The notes beneath the pieces were generated by a model. The model worked only from the letters and a program-made list of their open reading frames with translations, ran no database searches and was not told the origin of the DNA. Positions 1 to 9,063 of a stretch of 64,000 nt of DNA are shown piece after piece (within the stretch, counting starts at the first letter, position 1; every line of letters begins with the position of its first letter). The translations under genes and the position numbers were made by a program. The stretch spans positions 62,001 through 126,000 of the forward strand of contig CAVSME010000008.1 in NCBI GenBank assembly GCA_963728985.1, in the 5' to 3' direction. This DNA comes from DASXAI01 sp963728985 (GTDB lineage Bacteria; Actinomycetota; Acidimicrobiia; Acidimicrobiales; Ilumatobacteraceae).

Positions 1-1130
1 CCGCCGAAGGACACGAAGGGCAGCGTCAGGCCGGTGAGCGGCATCATGCCCACGACACCGCCGATGTTGATGAGCGCCTGCGTCAGCACCCACGCCGTCA
101 CGCCACCGGCCAGCAGCATGCCGAAGCGGTCCTTGGCCCGCAGCGCGACCTGGACGCCGAGCAGTCCGAAGGCCACGAACAGGCCACACACCGCCAGCAC
201 CCCGACGAACCCGAGCTCCTCGGCGATGATGGCGAAGATGAAGTCGGTGTGGGCCTCCGGCAAGAAGCCCCACTTCAGCTTGCTGGCGCCCAGGCCGACC
301 CCGGTGACACCGCCCGACGCGATGCCGATGAGCGACTGCCACACCTGGAAGCCGGAGTCCTGCTTGTGCTGGGCCAGGTTGAGGAACGCCAGCCACCGGT
401 CGCGGCGGTAGTCGGCGCTCATCACGAATGCCATGCCGGCCACCGTGGCCAGCCCGGCCGTGGCCCCGAGGGGGATCAGCGGCGAGCCCGCGATGAAGGC
501 CACACCGAGGACGATGGCCGCCATCACCAGCGCCCCGCCGAGGTCCGGCTGGAGCATGAGGAGCACACCGGACGCGCCGAGCACGACGAGCATCGGGTAC
601 AGCGTGGCCTTCAGCTCGTGCATGCGATCAGCGCGCCGGGCCAGCAGGTCGGCGCAGTAGAGCAGCAGCGCGAACTTCAGTACCTCGGCCGGCTGGACGG
701 CGAAGTAACCGAGGTGGATCCAGGCGCGGGCGCCGTTCACCGTCACGCCGATGCCGGGCACGAGCACCACCACCATGAGCCCGAAGGCACCGATCAGCGC
801 GAGCGGGATCAGCCGGCGCCAGAAGTGGTACGGCACCTTGGCCGTCAGCAGCAGCGCGCCGATGCCGAGCACCGTCCACACCGCCTGCTTGATGAAGTAC
901 GTCCATGCCGAGCCGTCGGTGTGCAGTGCCAGCACCGACGACGCCGACAGCACCATGACGAGCCCGAGGCCGACGAGGATGGCGATGATCACCGCCAGCC
1001 CGTAGAACTGCATCGGCGGCGGCACGCGCCGGGCCTTGCGGCGACGCTGTGCCGTGGGGTGCCGACCTTTGGATGCGTCCCGCTCGAGCGGATCGACGGC
1101 CCCGGCATCGATCGTCTTGATCTTGCTCAC
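1..1130 (-). CDS. ftsW: Cell-division lipid II polymerase FtsW (C-terminus beyond window)
   Basis: SEDS-family septal peptidoglycan glycosyltransferase that works with FtsI in the membrane. The reading frame opens with GTG at 1130, which overlaps the murD stop as GTGA, and runs off the left edge without a stop (376 codons visible). After about 40 basic cytoplasmic residues come many hydrophobic segments. Family motifs are visible: the VLSASSV segment in the first helix, VNGARAWI, LQPDLGGA, and LPFVSFGG near the window edge. Its place after murD in the division cluster favours FtsW over RodA. The missing C-terminus should hold only the last one or two helices. Confidence 0.95.
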   Translation of the reverse strand, partial: MSKIKTIDAGAVDPLERDASKGRHPTAQRRRKARRVPPPMQFYGLAVIIAILVGLGLVMVLSASSVLALHTDGSAWTYFIKQAVWTVLGIGALLLTAKVPYHFWRRLIPLALIGAFGLMVVVLVPGIGVTVNGARAWIHLGYFAVQPAEVLKFALLLYCADLLARRADRMHELKATLYPMLVVLGASGVLLMLQPDLGGALVMAAIVLGVAFIAGSPLIPLGATAGLATVAGMAFVMSADYRRDRWLAFLNLAQHKQDSGFQVWQSLIGIASGGVTGVGLGASKLKWGFLPEAHTDFIFAIIAEELGFVGVLAVCGLFVAFGLLGVQVALRAKDRFGMLLAGGVTAWVLTQALINIGGVVGMMPLTGLTLPFVSFG

Positions 1131-2489
1131 GATCCCTCCATGTGTCGTCGAACGGCGCTGACGAAGTCGTCGCCGCGCTCGGCGTAGCCCCGGTACCAGT
1201 CGAAGCTGGCGCAACCGGGCGACAGCAGCACGACGTCGCCGGGCTGGGCGAGTTCGCGGGCCAGCGCCACCGCGGCGTCCATGTCCGCCGCCGATGTCAC
1301 GGCGCAGACACTGGCGAAGGCGGCCTCGACCTCGCCGGCGGCCTCGCCGATGGCCACGACGGCCCGCATCCGCTCCGGCTCCCCGGCCATGGCGGTGAGA
1401 TCGAGGCCCTTGTTGCGGCCGCCTGCCACCAGCACCACGTGCTCGAAGGAGCGGATGGCGGTCAGCGCCGCGTGCGGGGTCGTGGCCTTGGAGTCGTCGT
1501 AGTACTCGACGCCGTCGCGCTCGGCCACCTGCTCGATCCGGTGATGGGGTCCGTGGAACGTGGCCAGCGCGGCGGCGACGCCGTCGATCGTGGCGAGGCC
1601 GGGCTCGAGCACCAGCGCGGCGGCGGCCAGCGCGTTGGTGATGTCATGCGGCAGGCGGCGGCGCAATGAAGCTACCTCGGCCAGCCGACCCTGCGGCCCC
1701 ACCAGCCAGCCCTCGGCCTCGTGGTAGTCGGCGCCGGCGGCACCGAACGTGACGTGGCGGCCCGGCGCGGTCGCGAGGTGGTCCATCACGACGGGATCGT
1801 CGACGAAGCCGATCGCCGCATCGAATGATTGCTGGTGCAACCAGATGCGGCTCTTGGCGGCACCGTAGGTGGCCATCGAGGCGTGCCAGTCGAGGTGGTC
1901 CTCGGCGAGGTTGAGCCAGGCCGCGGCCACCGGTCGGAAGCACGTCGTGCGGGCCAGCTGGAAGCTCGTGCACTCCACGACGAACGCCTCGACGTCGAGA
2001 GCCAGCGCGCTCACGAGCGGGGTGTCGGTGTTGCCGGCGTCGATGGCCGAGACACCTGAGGCATCGAGCATGGCGGTGGCCAGCATCGTCGTCGTCGTCT
2101 TGCCGTCGGTCCCGGTCACCGCCAGCATCGGCCGGGCGCCGGCGGGACGGGCCGACTCCCACTCGTAGGCCAGGTCGATCTCGCTGCGCACGGGGACACC
2201 GACACGCTGGGCCGAGGTGATGAGCGGGTGGTCCTCCGGGATGCCCGGACTCGGCACGACGAAGTCGGCCCGCTCCACCAGGCGCTCCACCTTCGGCGGC
2301 GACGGCGCCTCGTACAGGTCGACGCCGAGTTGGCGGGCCGATGTCAGCGCCTCCGGTGTCGGCCGGTCATCGGCGACGGTCACCCGGTAGCCCGCGCGCC
2401 AGCAGGGCGCGTGCGGTGGCGGCGCCGGAGACGGCGAGGCCGTAGACCAGGGCCCGCTCCCCCGTCCTCCCACGCCGGTCCCGCCTCAT
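1127..2489 (-). CDS. murD: UDP-N-acetylmuramoylalanine--D-glutamate ligase MurD, apparent frameshift near 2391-2400
   Basis: Cytoplasmic ligase adding D-Glu to UDP-MurNAc-L-Ala. The ATG at 2489 overlaps the mraY stop (ATGA) and opens a frame reading ALVYGLAVSGAATARALLARG, the expected N-terminal Rossmann strand. That frame stops at 2367. The rest (YRVTVADDRP, the ATP-binding GTDGKTTTT, then SFDWYRGYAERG near the end) lies in another frame ending at 1127. Removing one base in the GC run at 2391-2400 joins them into about 453 residues, normal for MurD. The GTG at 2473 would give an unnatural Pro-rich N-terminus and is rejected. A sequencing indel is the likeliest cause because the gene should be essential. 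Confidence 0.9.
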
Positions 2490-3526
2490 CCCACTCCGAT
2501 CACACGGGCGAAGTCGGCGTAGTAGATGCCGAGGGCGACGGCGACGAAGATGCCAGAGATCAGCCAGAACCGGATGATGACCGTCGTCTCCGGCCACCCG
2601 ATCAGCTCGAAGTGGTGGTGGATCGGCGACATCTTGAAGATGCGGCGGCGGTTGAAGTAGCGGTACGAGCCCATCTGCGCGGCGACGGAGAGGATCTCGG
2701 TGACCTGGAGGCCGCAGATGATCGGCAGGAGCAGCATCGTGTTCGTGGTGATGCCCAGGAGGGCGAGGGCCGCCCCGAGGCCGAGCGCGCCGACGTCGCC
2801 CATGAAGATGCGTGCCGGTGCGGCGTTCCACCACAGGAAACCGGCGCAGGCGGCGGCGAACGAGACCGCCAGCACGGAGAGATCGAGCGGGTTGACGATG
2901 CTGTAGATCGTCGGGTTGCGGAACCCCCAGAAGGCGATGATGGTGAAGGCGAAGAAGCCGAACAGCGCCGAACCCGCCGCCAGGCCGTCGAGACCGTCGG
3001 TCACGTTCACGGCGTGGGCGGTGGCGAAGATGATGGCCGTGCACCACAGCACGTACGCCGCCCCGTTCAACTCGATCCCGGGCCAGTCGGCGCGCGTGAA
3101 CGACAGCGTGGTGTTGATGTCGACCGTCAGCCACAGCGTCAGCGCGATCAGGAAGCTGACGCCCAGCATGATGTGGCTCTTGCGCTTCCAGAAGATGCCG
3201 CGGTTGCGCTTGGCCCGCACCTTGATGAAGTCGTCGGTGAAGCCCACGAGCGCCATCGCGGCGACGCCGCCGAGGATGACGAACGCCTGATCCGAGAAGA
3301 ACACCGTGCGCACGTGGGCCACGATGTAGCCCACGAAGGCGGCGGCGAGGATGGCGATGCCACCCATGGTGGGCGTGCCTTCCTTGTGCTGGTGCTCCGG
3401 GCCGAGCTCGTCGCGGCCGAGGATGGGCTGGCCCCGGCCGAGGCGGGAGAGGTAGCGGATCGTGAAGCGGGTACCGAAGATCGACGTGGCGGCGGCGACG
3501 CCCGCCGCGATGAGCAGCGCGATCAC
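2486..3526 (-). CDS. mraY: Phospho-N-acetylmuramoyl-pentapeptide-transferase MraY
   Basis: Integral membrane enzyme making lipid I from UDP-MurNAc-pentapeptide and undecaprenyl phosphate. The 346-residue protein has about ten hydrophobic segments. Family signatures are visible: TDDFIKVRAKRNRG, NAVNVTDGLDGLAAG, FMGDVGALGLGAAL and HHHFELIGWPE. I start it at GTG 3526, which overlaps the murE stop as GTGA. Longer upstream readings are Arg/Pro-rich antisense-like sequence inside murE. It directly follows murE, where murF would normally intervene. Confidence 0.95.
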   Translation of the reverse strand: MIALLIAAGVAAATSIFGTRFTIRYLSRLGRGQPILGRDELGPEHQHKEGTPTMGGIAILAAAFVGYIVAHVRTVFFSDQAFVILGGVAAMALVGFTDDFIKVRAKRNRGIFWKRKSHIMLGVSFLIALTLWLTVDINTTLSFTRADWPGIELNGAAYVLWCTAIIFATAHAVNVTDGLDGLAAGSALFGFFAFTIIAFWGFRNPTIYSIVNPLDLSVLAVSFAAACAGFLWWNAAPARIFMGDVGALGLGAALALLGITTNTMLLLPIICGLQVTEILSVAAQMGSYRYFNRRRIFKMSPIHHHFELIGWPETTVIIRFWLISGIFVAVALGIYYADFARVIGVG

Positions 3527-4950
3527 CGCGCGAGCTCCTCGAGGAGCTGCCGGGCGACGGCGCGGTCGTCGAAGTCGACCACGTGGTCGGCGAACGTCTG
3601 CGTCGTCTCGTGGCCCTTGCCGGCGATGACCACGACGTCGCCGGGCGTCGCCTCCGCCAGCGCCAGCGCGATCGCCGCCCGGCGGTCGGGCTCGGTGCGG
3701 GCGCGCGAGATCCATGGTGCGGGCATGCCGGCGATCACGTCCGCGATGATGGCAGCGGGATCCTCCGTCCGAGGATTGTCCGAGGTCACGACGACCGAGT
3801 CGGCCAGCCGGGCGGCGGCCGCCCCCATCGCCGGGCGCTTGGCCGGATCCCGGTCGCCGCCGCAGCCGAACACCACGATCACCCGGCCCGCTCCCGCCAC
3901 CTCGTGGGCGGCGCCGAGGGCGGACGCCAGGCTCTCGGGCGTGTGGGCGAAGTCGACGACCACCGTGAACGGCTGGCCCGCCTCCACCGGCTCGAAGCGC
4001 CCCGGCACCGCCCCCGCCGCCGCCAGACCGTCGGCGATGGCGGCCGGCGCGATGCCGGCCTCGGACGCCGCCGTCGCCGCCGCCAGCGCGTTGAGGACGT
4101 TGAAGCGACCGCCGAGGGGCAGCTGGATGCGATGGCCGCGCCAGGTGAACGTCGACGCGACGCGGCCGACGGTGAGGTCGGCGGCGTCGCTCAACGAGTA
4201 GCGGGCGATCGGGATGGCCGCGCTGGCCAGCAGTTGCCGGCCGTAGGGATCGTCGGCGTTGACGACACCGCGCGCCGAGAGCTCCGGTGTGAACAGGCGA
4301 GCCTTGGCCGCGAAGTAGCGATCGACCGTGCCGTGGAAGTCGAGGTGGTCCTGACCCAGGTTCGTGAACACCGCCACCGCGAACTGCGTGGCGTCGGCAC
4401 GGTGCTGCGCCAGCGCGTGCGAGGACACCTCCATGGCGACGGCGCGATCACCGCGATCGCGAAAGCCGGCCAGCGTCGCTTGCAGCTCCGGTGCCTCCGG
4501 CGTCGTGTGCACACCCGTGAGCGTGCCGATCACGCCGCACGGCCAGCCGGCGTGCTCGAACACCGACGCCAGCAGATGCGTGGTCGTGGTCTTGCCCGTC
4601 GTGCCGGTCACACCCACGACGGTCATGGCCGCGGAGGGATGGCCCTGGAAGGCGGCGGCCAGCGGCGCCATCGCGACACGACTGTCGTCCACCACCACTT
4701 GGGCGATGGCCAGGTCGAGCGGGCGCTCAGCCAGGATGGCGGCGGCGCCGGCATCGACGGCGACGGGTGCGAAGCGATGGCCGTCGGTGCGCTCGCCGCG
4801 CAGGCAGCAGAACAGGTCACCGGCGCGCACCGCACGGGAGTCGTGCGACACGCCGCGCACCGTCACGGTCGCGGGGCCGACGCGCTGACGCACCCGGATC
4901 TCGGGTGCGTCAGCCAACAGTTCATCGAGCAGGACTCCGCCCCTGCCCAT
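3523..4950 (-). CDS. murE: UDP-MurNAc-tripeptide synthetase MurE (meso-DAP type)
   Basis: Adds meso-diaminopimelate to UDP-MurNAc-L-Ala-D-Glu. The 475-residue protein has the N-terminal Mur domain (DSRAVRAGDLF), the P-loop GVTGTTGKTTT at about 113-123, a candidate carbamylated Lys in AKARLF near 216, the DNPR motif at 391-394 that marks meso-DAP specificity, and GKGHE at about 444-448. ATG 4950 shares its A with the ftsI stop (TGATG). It is complete from end to end, so the absent murF cannot be explained by fusion to this gene. Confidence 0.95.
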   Translation of the reverse strand: MGRGGVLLDELLADAPEIRVRQRVGPATVTVRGVSHDSRAVRAGDLFCCLRGERTDGHRFAPVAVDAGAAAILAERPLDLAIAQVVVDDSRVAMAPLAAAFQGHPSAAMTVVGVTGTTGKTTTTHLLASVFEHAGWPCGVIGTLTGVHTTPEAPELQATLAGFRDRGDRAVAMEVSSHALAQHRADATQFAVAVFTNLGQDHLDFHGTVDRYFAAKARLFTPELSARGVVNADDPYGRQLLASAAIPIARYSLSDAADLTVGRVASTFTWRGHRIQLPLGGRFNVLNALAAATAASEAGIAPAAIADGLAAAGAVPGRFEPVEAGQPFTVVVDFAHTPESLASALGAAHEVAGAGRVIVVFGCGGDRDPAKRPAMGAAAARLADSVVVTSDNPRTEDPAAIIADVIAGMPAPWISRARTEPDRRAAIALALAEATPGDVVVIAGKGHETTQTFADHVVDFDDRAVARQLLEELAR

Positions 4951-6803
4951 CAGCCCGCGCCCTTGGGAGGCGGCGGGCAGGCTCCCCCGTTCGGAGATGG
5001 TGGAATCTGCAACTGTTGCAGCGCCTCATGGGCGATGTTGCTGAACACGTGCGCCGCGGTGTTGCCGCCGTAGTGCGGACCCGAACCGGGCGGGTCGGTG
5101 ATCGTCACGAGGATCGTGATCCTCGGGTTCTCGGCGGGGAGGAACCCGGCGAACGACGCGTTGTAGTGACGGTTGCCCGACGCGTCCTTGTAGCCGTCCC
5201 GGCGCAGCTGGCCGTCGGCACCGACCACGAGGTAGTTGCTGTCCTGGGCGATGTAGCCAGTGCCGGTCTTGCCGGCGATCGAGTAGCCGTCGACGCGGGG
5301 CGCGCTCACGGCGGTGCCCTTGCACCAGACCTGCTCGAGGATGGGCACCATCGCCGCTGCGGTCTCGGGCTTCAGCACCGCGTGGGTGGCCGAGCCTGCG
5401 GTGTCGTGGCGGTCGCCGTCCTTGTCGATGGTGGCGTCCACCAGCCGCGGCGCGACGTACGTGCCGTGGTTGGCGATCGTGTTCATGGCCGCCGCCAGCT
5501 GGATGGCGGTGACGGCGATGCCCTGGCCGTAGTTGATGGTGTCGGCCTGGCTGCTCGTCCAGTCCTTGGCCGGCGTGAGCGTGCCCCCGGTCTCGTTCGG
5601 CAGCCCCAGGCCGGACGGCGCGCCGAAGCCGTAGCTCCGCAGGTAGTTCTCCATGTTCTGCGCACCGACGCGCTGGCCGATGAGGACGGCGCCGATGTTC
5701 GACGAGACGGCGATGATCTGCGTCGTGGTGAGATCGACGTTGCCGTGCTGCTCGACGTCTTCGATCTCGTACACGTCCGACTTGTGCACGCCGGTCACGT
5801 GCCAGTACGTGTCGGGCGTGGCCTCGCCGAGGTCGAGCACCGCCGACGACGGCACGATCTTGGCCACCGAGCCCGGTTCGAACTGGTCGGTCACGACCCG
5901 GTTGGCCGGCGACACCGCCACCTGACCGGTCGACTTGTCGCGGTCCACGCTGGCCATGGCGAGGACGTCGCCGGTGGCCGTGTCCATCACGACGGCTTGG
6001 CCGCCGGCCGCTTTCAGCGATGCCACTTCCTGCTTCAGGAGCTCTTCGGTGCTGAACTGCAATGTCTTGTCGATGGTGAGCACGAGATCGTTCCCGGGCG
6101 TGGCCGGTACCAGCTGGCGGCGCCCGCTCGGGATGCTACGGCCCTGCTGATCACGCTCCCGGATCAGCTCACCGGGCTCGCCCGTGAGGGTCGTGTCGGC
6201 CTGCTCCTCGAGGCCGGCCGTGCCCTTCCCGTCGGTGTCGGTGGCGCCGAGCACACCCTTGGCCAGATCGCCGGCCGGGTAGAAGCGCTTGGGCTCGTTG
6301 TAGGCGTAGACGCCCTTCAACTTGAGGTCCGACACCTTCTTGGCGGTGGCGTCGTCGACCTGGCGAGCGACGTAGACGAACTCCTTGTCGCTCTCCAGCC
6401 GCTGCTGCATGTCGGTGGCCTGACTGGCGCTGAGGCCGAGGACGCGGGCCACTTGGGCGGCGGTGCCCGCCTTGTCGACGACGGCCCGCGGGTCGGCCCA
6501 CAGCGTGGTCTGCGGGATCGACAGCGCCAGCTCGAAGCCGTTGCGGTCGAAGATGGCCCCGCGGGGCGCGGTGAGGGTGACGTTCGAGACGCGCTGGCTC
6601 TCGCCCTCGGCGGCGAGGCCGTGCTGGTCGATGGTCTGGAGCAGGGCGACGCGGCCGACGACGGCCACCATGAGCCCGGTGCAGACGAGGAACAACGCCA
6701 GGAGCCGCCGGCGGGGACGGCCCGCCTTCCAGACCGACGGGGCCGGGCGGCGGCGGCGAGGGGGTGCTGGCGGTGGACGCCGGCGGGTGACCGTGGTGCT
6801 CAC
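4950..6803 (-). CDS. ftsI: Septal peptidoglycan transpeptidase FtsI (class B PBP)
   Basis: Membrane-anchored transpeptidase crosslinking septal peptidoglycan with FtsW. It is 617 residues: a Pro/Arg-rich cytoplasmic tail, one transmembrane helix at about 33-52, a PBP dimerisation region (APRGAIFDRNG), then the penicillin-binding domain. Active-site motifs are SVAK (312-315), SSN (367-369) and KTGTG (512-516). The start GTG 6803 overlaps the stop of the FtsL-like gene as GTGA. Upstream in-frame sequence is only antisense-like readthrough of ftsL and rsmH. Confidence 0.95.
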   Translation of the reverse strand: MSTTVTRRRPPPAPPRRRRPAPSVWKAGRPRRRLLALFLVCTGLMVAVVGRVALLQTIDQHGLAAEGESQRVSNVTLTAPRGAIFDRNGFELALSIPQTTLWADPRAVVDKAGTAAQVARVLGLSASQATDMQQRLESDKEFVYVARQVDDATAKKVSDLKLKGVYAYNEPKRFYPAGDLAKGVLGATDTDGKGTAGLEEQADTTLTGEPGELIRERDQQGRSIPSGRRQLVPATPGNDLVLTIDKTLQFSTEELLKQEVASLKAAGGQAVVMDTATGDVLAMASVDRDKSTGQVAVSPANRVVTDQFEPGSVAKIVPSSAVLDLGEATPDTYWHVTGVHKSDVYEIEDVEQHGNVDLTTTQIIAVSSNIGAVLIGQRVGAQNMENYLRSYGFGAPSGLGLPNETGGTLTPAKDWTSSQADTINYGQGIAVTAIQLAAAMNTIANHGTYVAPRLVDATIDKDGDRHDTAGSATHAVLKPETAAAMVPILEQVWCKGTAVSAPRVDGYSIAGKTGTGYIAQDSNYLVVGADGQLRRDGYKDASGNRHYNASFAGFLPAENPRITILVTITDPPGSGPHYGGNTAAHVFSNIAHEALQQLQIPPSPNGGACPPPPKGAG

Positions 6804-7327
6804 GGGGTGGCGCCCACGATGGGCTTGATCGCGGCCCAGCCCGACGTGGTGTCGGCGGTCGTCGTGCCCGACGCCGGCGCCGCGCTGCGCCCTTCGGCCA
6901 GCGCCACCGCGAGGACATCGGCCAGCGAGGGCGTCACGTACGTCACCTTCTCGGGCACCACCATGCCCTTGCTCTCCGCCGTCGAGATCACCGCCTGAGG
7001 CGACTCGAGCTGGGCCACGGCCAGGCGCAGTCGCTCGTAGGTGGCCTGGGCGTCGCTCATCTGCTTCTCGACGTGGTCGAGGCGCTGCTGATCGGCGGCG
7101 ATCTTGGCTTGGAAGGCGACGAGGCCGAACATGATCCCGAAGATGGCGAGGCAGGCCGCCCCGGCCACGACGCCGGCGCGCCGGCGCCGGAACCGCGGGA
7201 CGATCCGCAGATCGGGACGGCGCTTCTCGGCCGGCTCGGTGTCGGCCCGGCGGTGCGGGATCGTGATGCGCAGCGGCCCGACCCGGCGGGCCGTGGCCGG
7301 CGCCAGCCGGGTGTCGGTCGTCGCCAC
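6800..7327 (-). CDS. FtsL-like bitopic cell-division protein
   Basis: The 175-residue protein sits between rsmH and ftsI, the usual ftsL position. It has a basic cytoplasmic tail (about 1-50), one hydrophobic helix (about 51-72), and a heptad-like extracytoplasmic segment (LDHVEKQMSDAQATYERLRL) ending in VAQLESPQAVISTAESKGM, a layout shared by FtsL/DivIC proteins that bridge FtsQ and FtsWI. An Ala/Thr-rich tail follows. FtsL families diverge strongly, so the name rests on topology and position. GTG 7327 begins 6 nt after rsmH. Confidence 0.8.
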   Translation of the reverse strand: MATTDTRLAPATARRVGPLRITIPHRRADTEPAEKRRPDLRIVPRFRRRRAGVVAGAACLAIFGIMFGLVAFQAKIAADQQRLDHVEKQMSDAQATYERLRLAVAQLESPQAVISTAESKGMVVPEKVTYVTPSLADVLAVALAEGRSAAPASGTTTADTTSGWAAIKPIVGATP

Positions 7328-7333
7328 GCCGGG

Positions 7334-8272
7334 CTACTCGCCGACGGCGAGCTTCTCGGCGGCGCGCAGCCGGGCCGACTCGGCCCGAGGGTTGGCTCGC
7401 AGCTCGGCCTCGGTGGGCTTCCACGCCCCCGGCCGCAGCAGGCGCACGGTCTGGACGGCATCGCACACGCACGGCAGCCCCGGCGGGCACGTGCAACCAC
7501 CGGTGACGGCGCGGCGGAATCGATCCTTCACGATGCGGTCCTCGCCCGAGTGGTACGACAGCACGGCCACCCGGCCGCCGGCGGCGGTGAGGTCGATGGC
7601 GGTGTCGATGGCGGTGGGCAAGATCTGCAGCTCCCGGTTCACCTCGATGCGGATGGCCTGGAAGGTGCGCTTGGCCGGATGACCGCCGCGGCGGCGGGCC
7701 GGGGCGGGGATCGACTCGCGGACGATGGCGGCGAGCTGCGCCGTGGTCTCGACCGGCCGGGCAGCCACGATGGCGGCGGCGATGCGGATGGCGAAGCGCT
7801 CGTCGCCGTGCTCCTGCAGCACGCGGACCAGCTCGACTTCGCTGTAGCCGTTCACGACGTCGGCCGCCGACCACTGCTCGGTCGGGTCCATGCGCATGTC
7901 GAGCGGGCCGTCGTGGCGGTAGGAGAAGCCTCGTTCGCCCTGGTCCACCTGCGGCGAGGAGACGCCGAGATCGAACAGGACACCGGACACCGGCTTGGTC
8001 TGGAGATCGGTCATGACGGTGTCGAGGTGGTCGAACCGGGAGTGCCGGAGCGTGACGCGGTCGCCGAAAGGGGCCAGGTTCGCCGCCGCTGCCGCCAGTG
8101 CCGCCGGGTCCCGGTCGATCCCGACCAGGGTGAGGTCGGGCCGGGCCTCGAGCAGCAGGCGAGCGTGGCCACCGCCGCCGACCGTGGCATCCACCAGCAC
8201 ACCTGCGGGCACGGGCCGGAAGATCTCGACGATCCGTTCGGCCATCACCGGGATGTGGTGGAAGTCGGTCAT
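7334..8272 (-). CDS. rsmH: 16S rRNA (cytosine-1402-N4)-methyltransferase RsmH
   Basis: SAM-dependent methyltransferase acting on C1402 of 16S rRNA. The 312-residue protein starts HHIPVMAERI, has the SAM loop VDATVGGGGHA, GIDRDPAAL, LFDLGVSSPQ, and the C-terminal SYHSGEDRIVK typical of the family. A CxC...C cluster (CTCPPGLPCVCD) lies near the end. ATG 8272 is chosen because the family begins at this point. A longer reading through the upstream leader would add about 47 unrelated residues. It is separated from mraZ by a 260-nt leader containing a strong RNA-like fold. Confidence 0.95.
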   Translation of the reverse strand: MTDFHHIPVMAERIVEIFRPVPAGVLVDATVGGGGHARLLLEARPDLTLVGIDRDPAALAAAAANLAPFGDRVTLRHSRFDHLDTVMTDLQTKPVSGVLFDLGVSSPQVDQGERGFSYRHDGPLDMRMDPTEQWSAADVVNGYSEVELVRVLQEHGDERFAIRIAAAIVAARPVETTAQLAAIVRESIPAPARRRGGHPAKRTFQAIRIEVNRELQILPTAIDTAIDLTAAGGRVAVLSYHSGEDRIVKDRFRRAVTGGCTCPPGLPCVCDAVQTVRLLRPGAWKPTEAELRANPRAESARLRAAEKLAVGE

Positions 8273-8323
8273 TGGACGGTTACTCCACTCGGCTGGGCAC
8301 CGCACTCCAAGCGGCCCGTGACT

Positions 8324-8443
8324 TCGCTCATCTGCAGCCCCCCGGCCGGCGGTTGCCGCCGGGATGTCTCCCCGACTAGCGAGACGGAAGCGGGCGGAGT
8401 TGGGGCTGTCCATCTTGCCGACCGGGAGACTGCAGATGAGCGA
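8324..8443 (-). promoter_or_regulatory. Structured leader between mraZ and rsmH (candidate cis-regulatory RNA)
   Basis: A perfect 14-bp inverted repeat, TCGCTCATCTGCAG at 8324-8337 and its complement at 8430-8443, encloses 92 nt. Inside are a 7-bp hairpin (CCGGCGG, loop TTG, CCGCCGG, 8346-8362) and a GTCTC/GAGAC hairpin (8366-8385). It lies in the transcribed gap before rsmH and has no coding signature. A conserved 'mraW motif' RNA is known upstream of this gene in other actinobacteria; whether this is the same class needs a covariance-model search. A transcription attenuator is another possibility. Confidence 0.7.
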
Positions 8444-8533
8444 CTTCTCGGGTCCTTGGTTCGTCCGTTCCTCGGCCTCCTTTCCTGTTCGTGATGCTTG
8501 GTGCTGGTTGGCGCTCTGCGCCCTATTGCGGGG

Positions 8534-8944
8534 CTATGCGCCCTTGAGGGCGGCCCCGCCACGGGCCACCACGTCGTCGTACGCCTGGGCGTTCCAGATC
8601 TCGACCCGGTCGAAGGAACCCGACACGATCACCCGGGTGCTGACCTCCAGGCCGGCGAACTCCCGCAGCGTGTGGTCGATGTTGATGCGACCCTGGGCGT
8701 CCACGGCGGTCTCGAAGGTGCTGGCGGCCAGGGCCCGCTGCTCGTCGCGGCCCATCTCGCCTCGCTTCACCTTCTCCATGGTCTCGGTCGCCATCAGTTC
8801 GAATGCCTCCGGGGTGAACACGTCGATGCAGCCATCCCTGCCCAAGGCGAGGTAGCAGCGGGGTTCGAACCGCGGGCGAAACGCTGACGGCAAAGCCAGT
8901 CGACCCTTGGGGTCGAGCTGGCGCTCGTGCCTGCCAACGAACAC
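8534..8944 (-). CDS. mraZ: Transcriptional regulator MraZ
   Basis: DNA-binding repressor of the division/cell-wall cluster and its first gene. The 136-residue protein has two AbrB-like halves with the family motifs GRHERQLDPKGRLALPSAFR and, in the second half, VDAQGRINIDHTLREFAGL. GTG 8944 is preceded by a purine-rich AAAGAGG ribosome-binding site. The family autoregulates through tandem TGGG-type repeats. G-rich TGGGG repeats occur in the upstream promoter region (9013-9110 on this strand), which fits autorepression. Confidence 0.95.
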   Translation of the reverse strand: MFVGRHERQLDPKGRLALPSAFRPRFEPRCYLALGRDGCIDVFTPEAFELMATETMEKVKRGEMGRDEQRALAASTFETAVDAQGRINIDHTLREFAGLEVSTRVIVSGSFDRVEIWNAQAYDDVVARGGAALKGA

Positions 8945-9033
8945 CGGCTGCCTCTTTCCGCTCTGCCCTGCCTCCGGTGGTGCTGCCGTGCTGCCGGTGC
9001 TTCACCGACCTCCCGCCATCCCCACCGGCCCCC

Positions 9034-9063
9034 ACCGTAAACCCCACTCCCCCCCTCGGTCAA
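9034..9063 (-). promoter_or_regulatory. Probable mraZ operon promoter
   Basis: On the minus strand TTGACC (9063-9058) is followed after 18 nt by TACGGT (9039-9034), a good primary-sigma match, giving a leader of about 80 nt before mraZ GTG 8944. TGGGG words on this strand between about 9110 and 9013 repeat at roughly 10-12-nt spacing around both hexamers and resemble the direct repeats bound by MraZ in other bacteria. That assignment is inference. Confidence 0.6.

Noticed and set aside
2228..4201. Very long open frame on the plus strand across murD, mraY and murE
   Set aside because: Arg/Asp/His-rich antisense reading produced by high GC at third positions; the minus-strand frames encode well-known Mur enzymes.
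7334..8413. Longer rsmH with an N-terminal extension through the leader
   Set aside because: The extra residues translate the structured RNA region and do not resemble RsmH; the family begins at ATG 8272.
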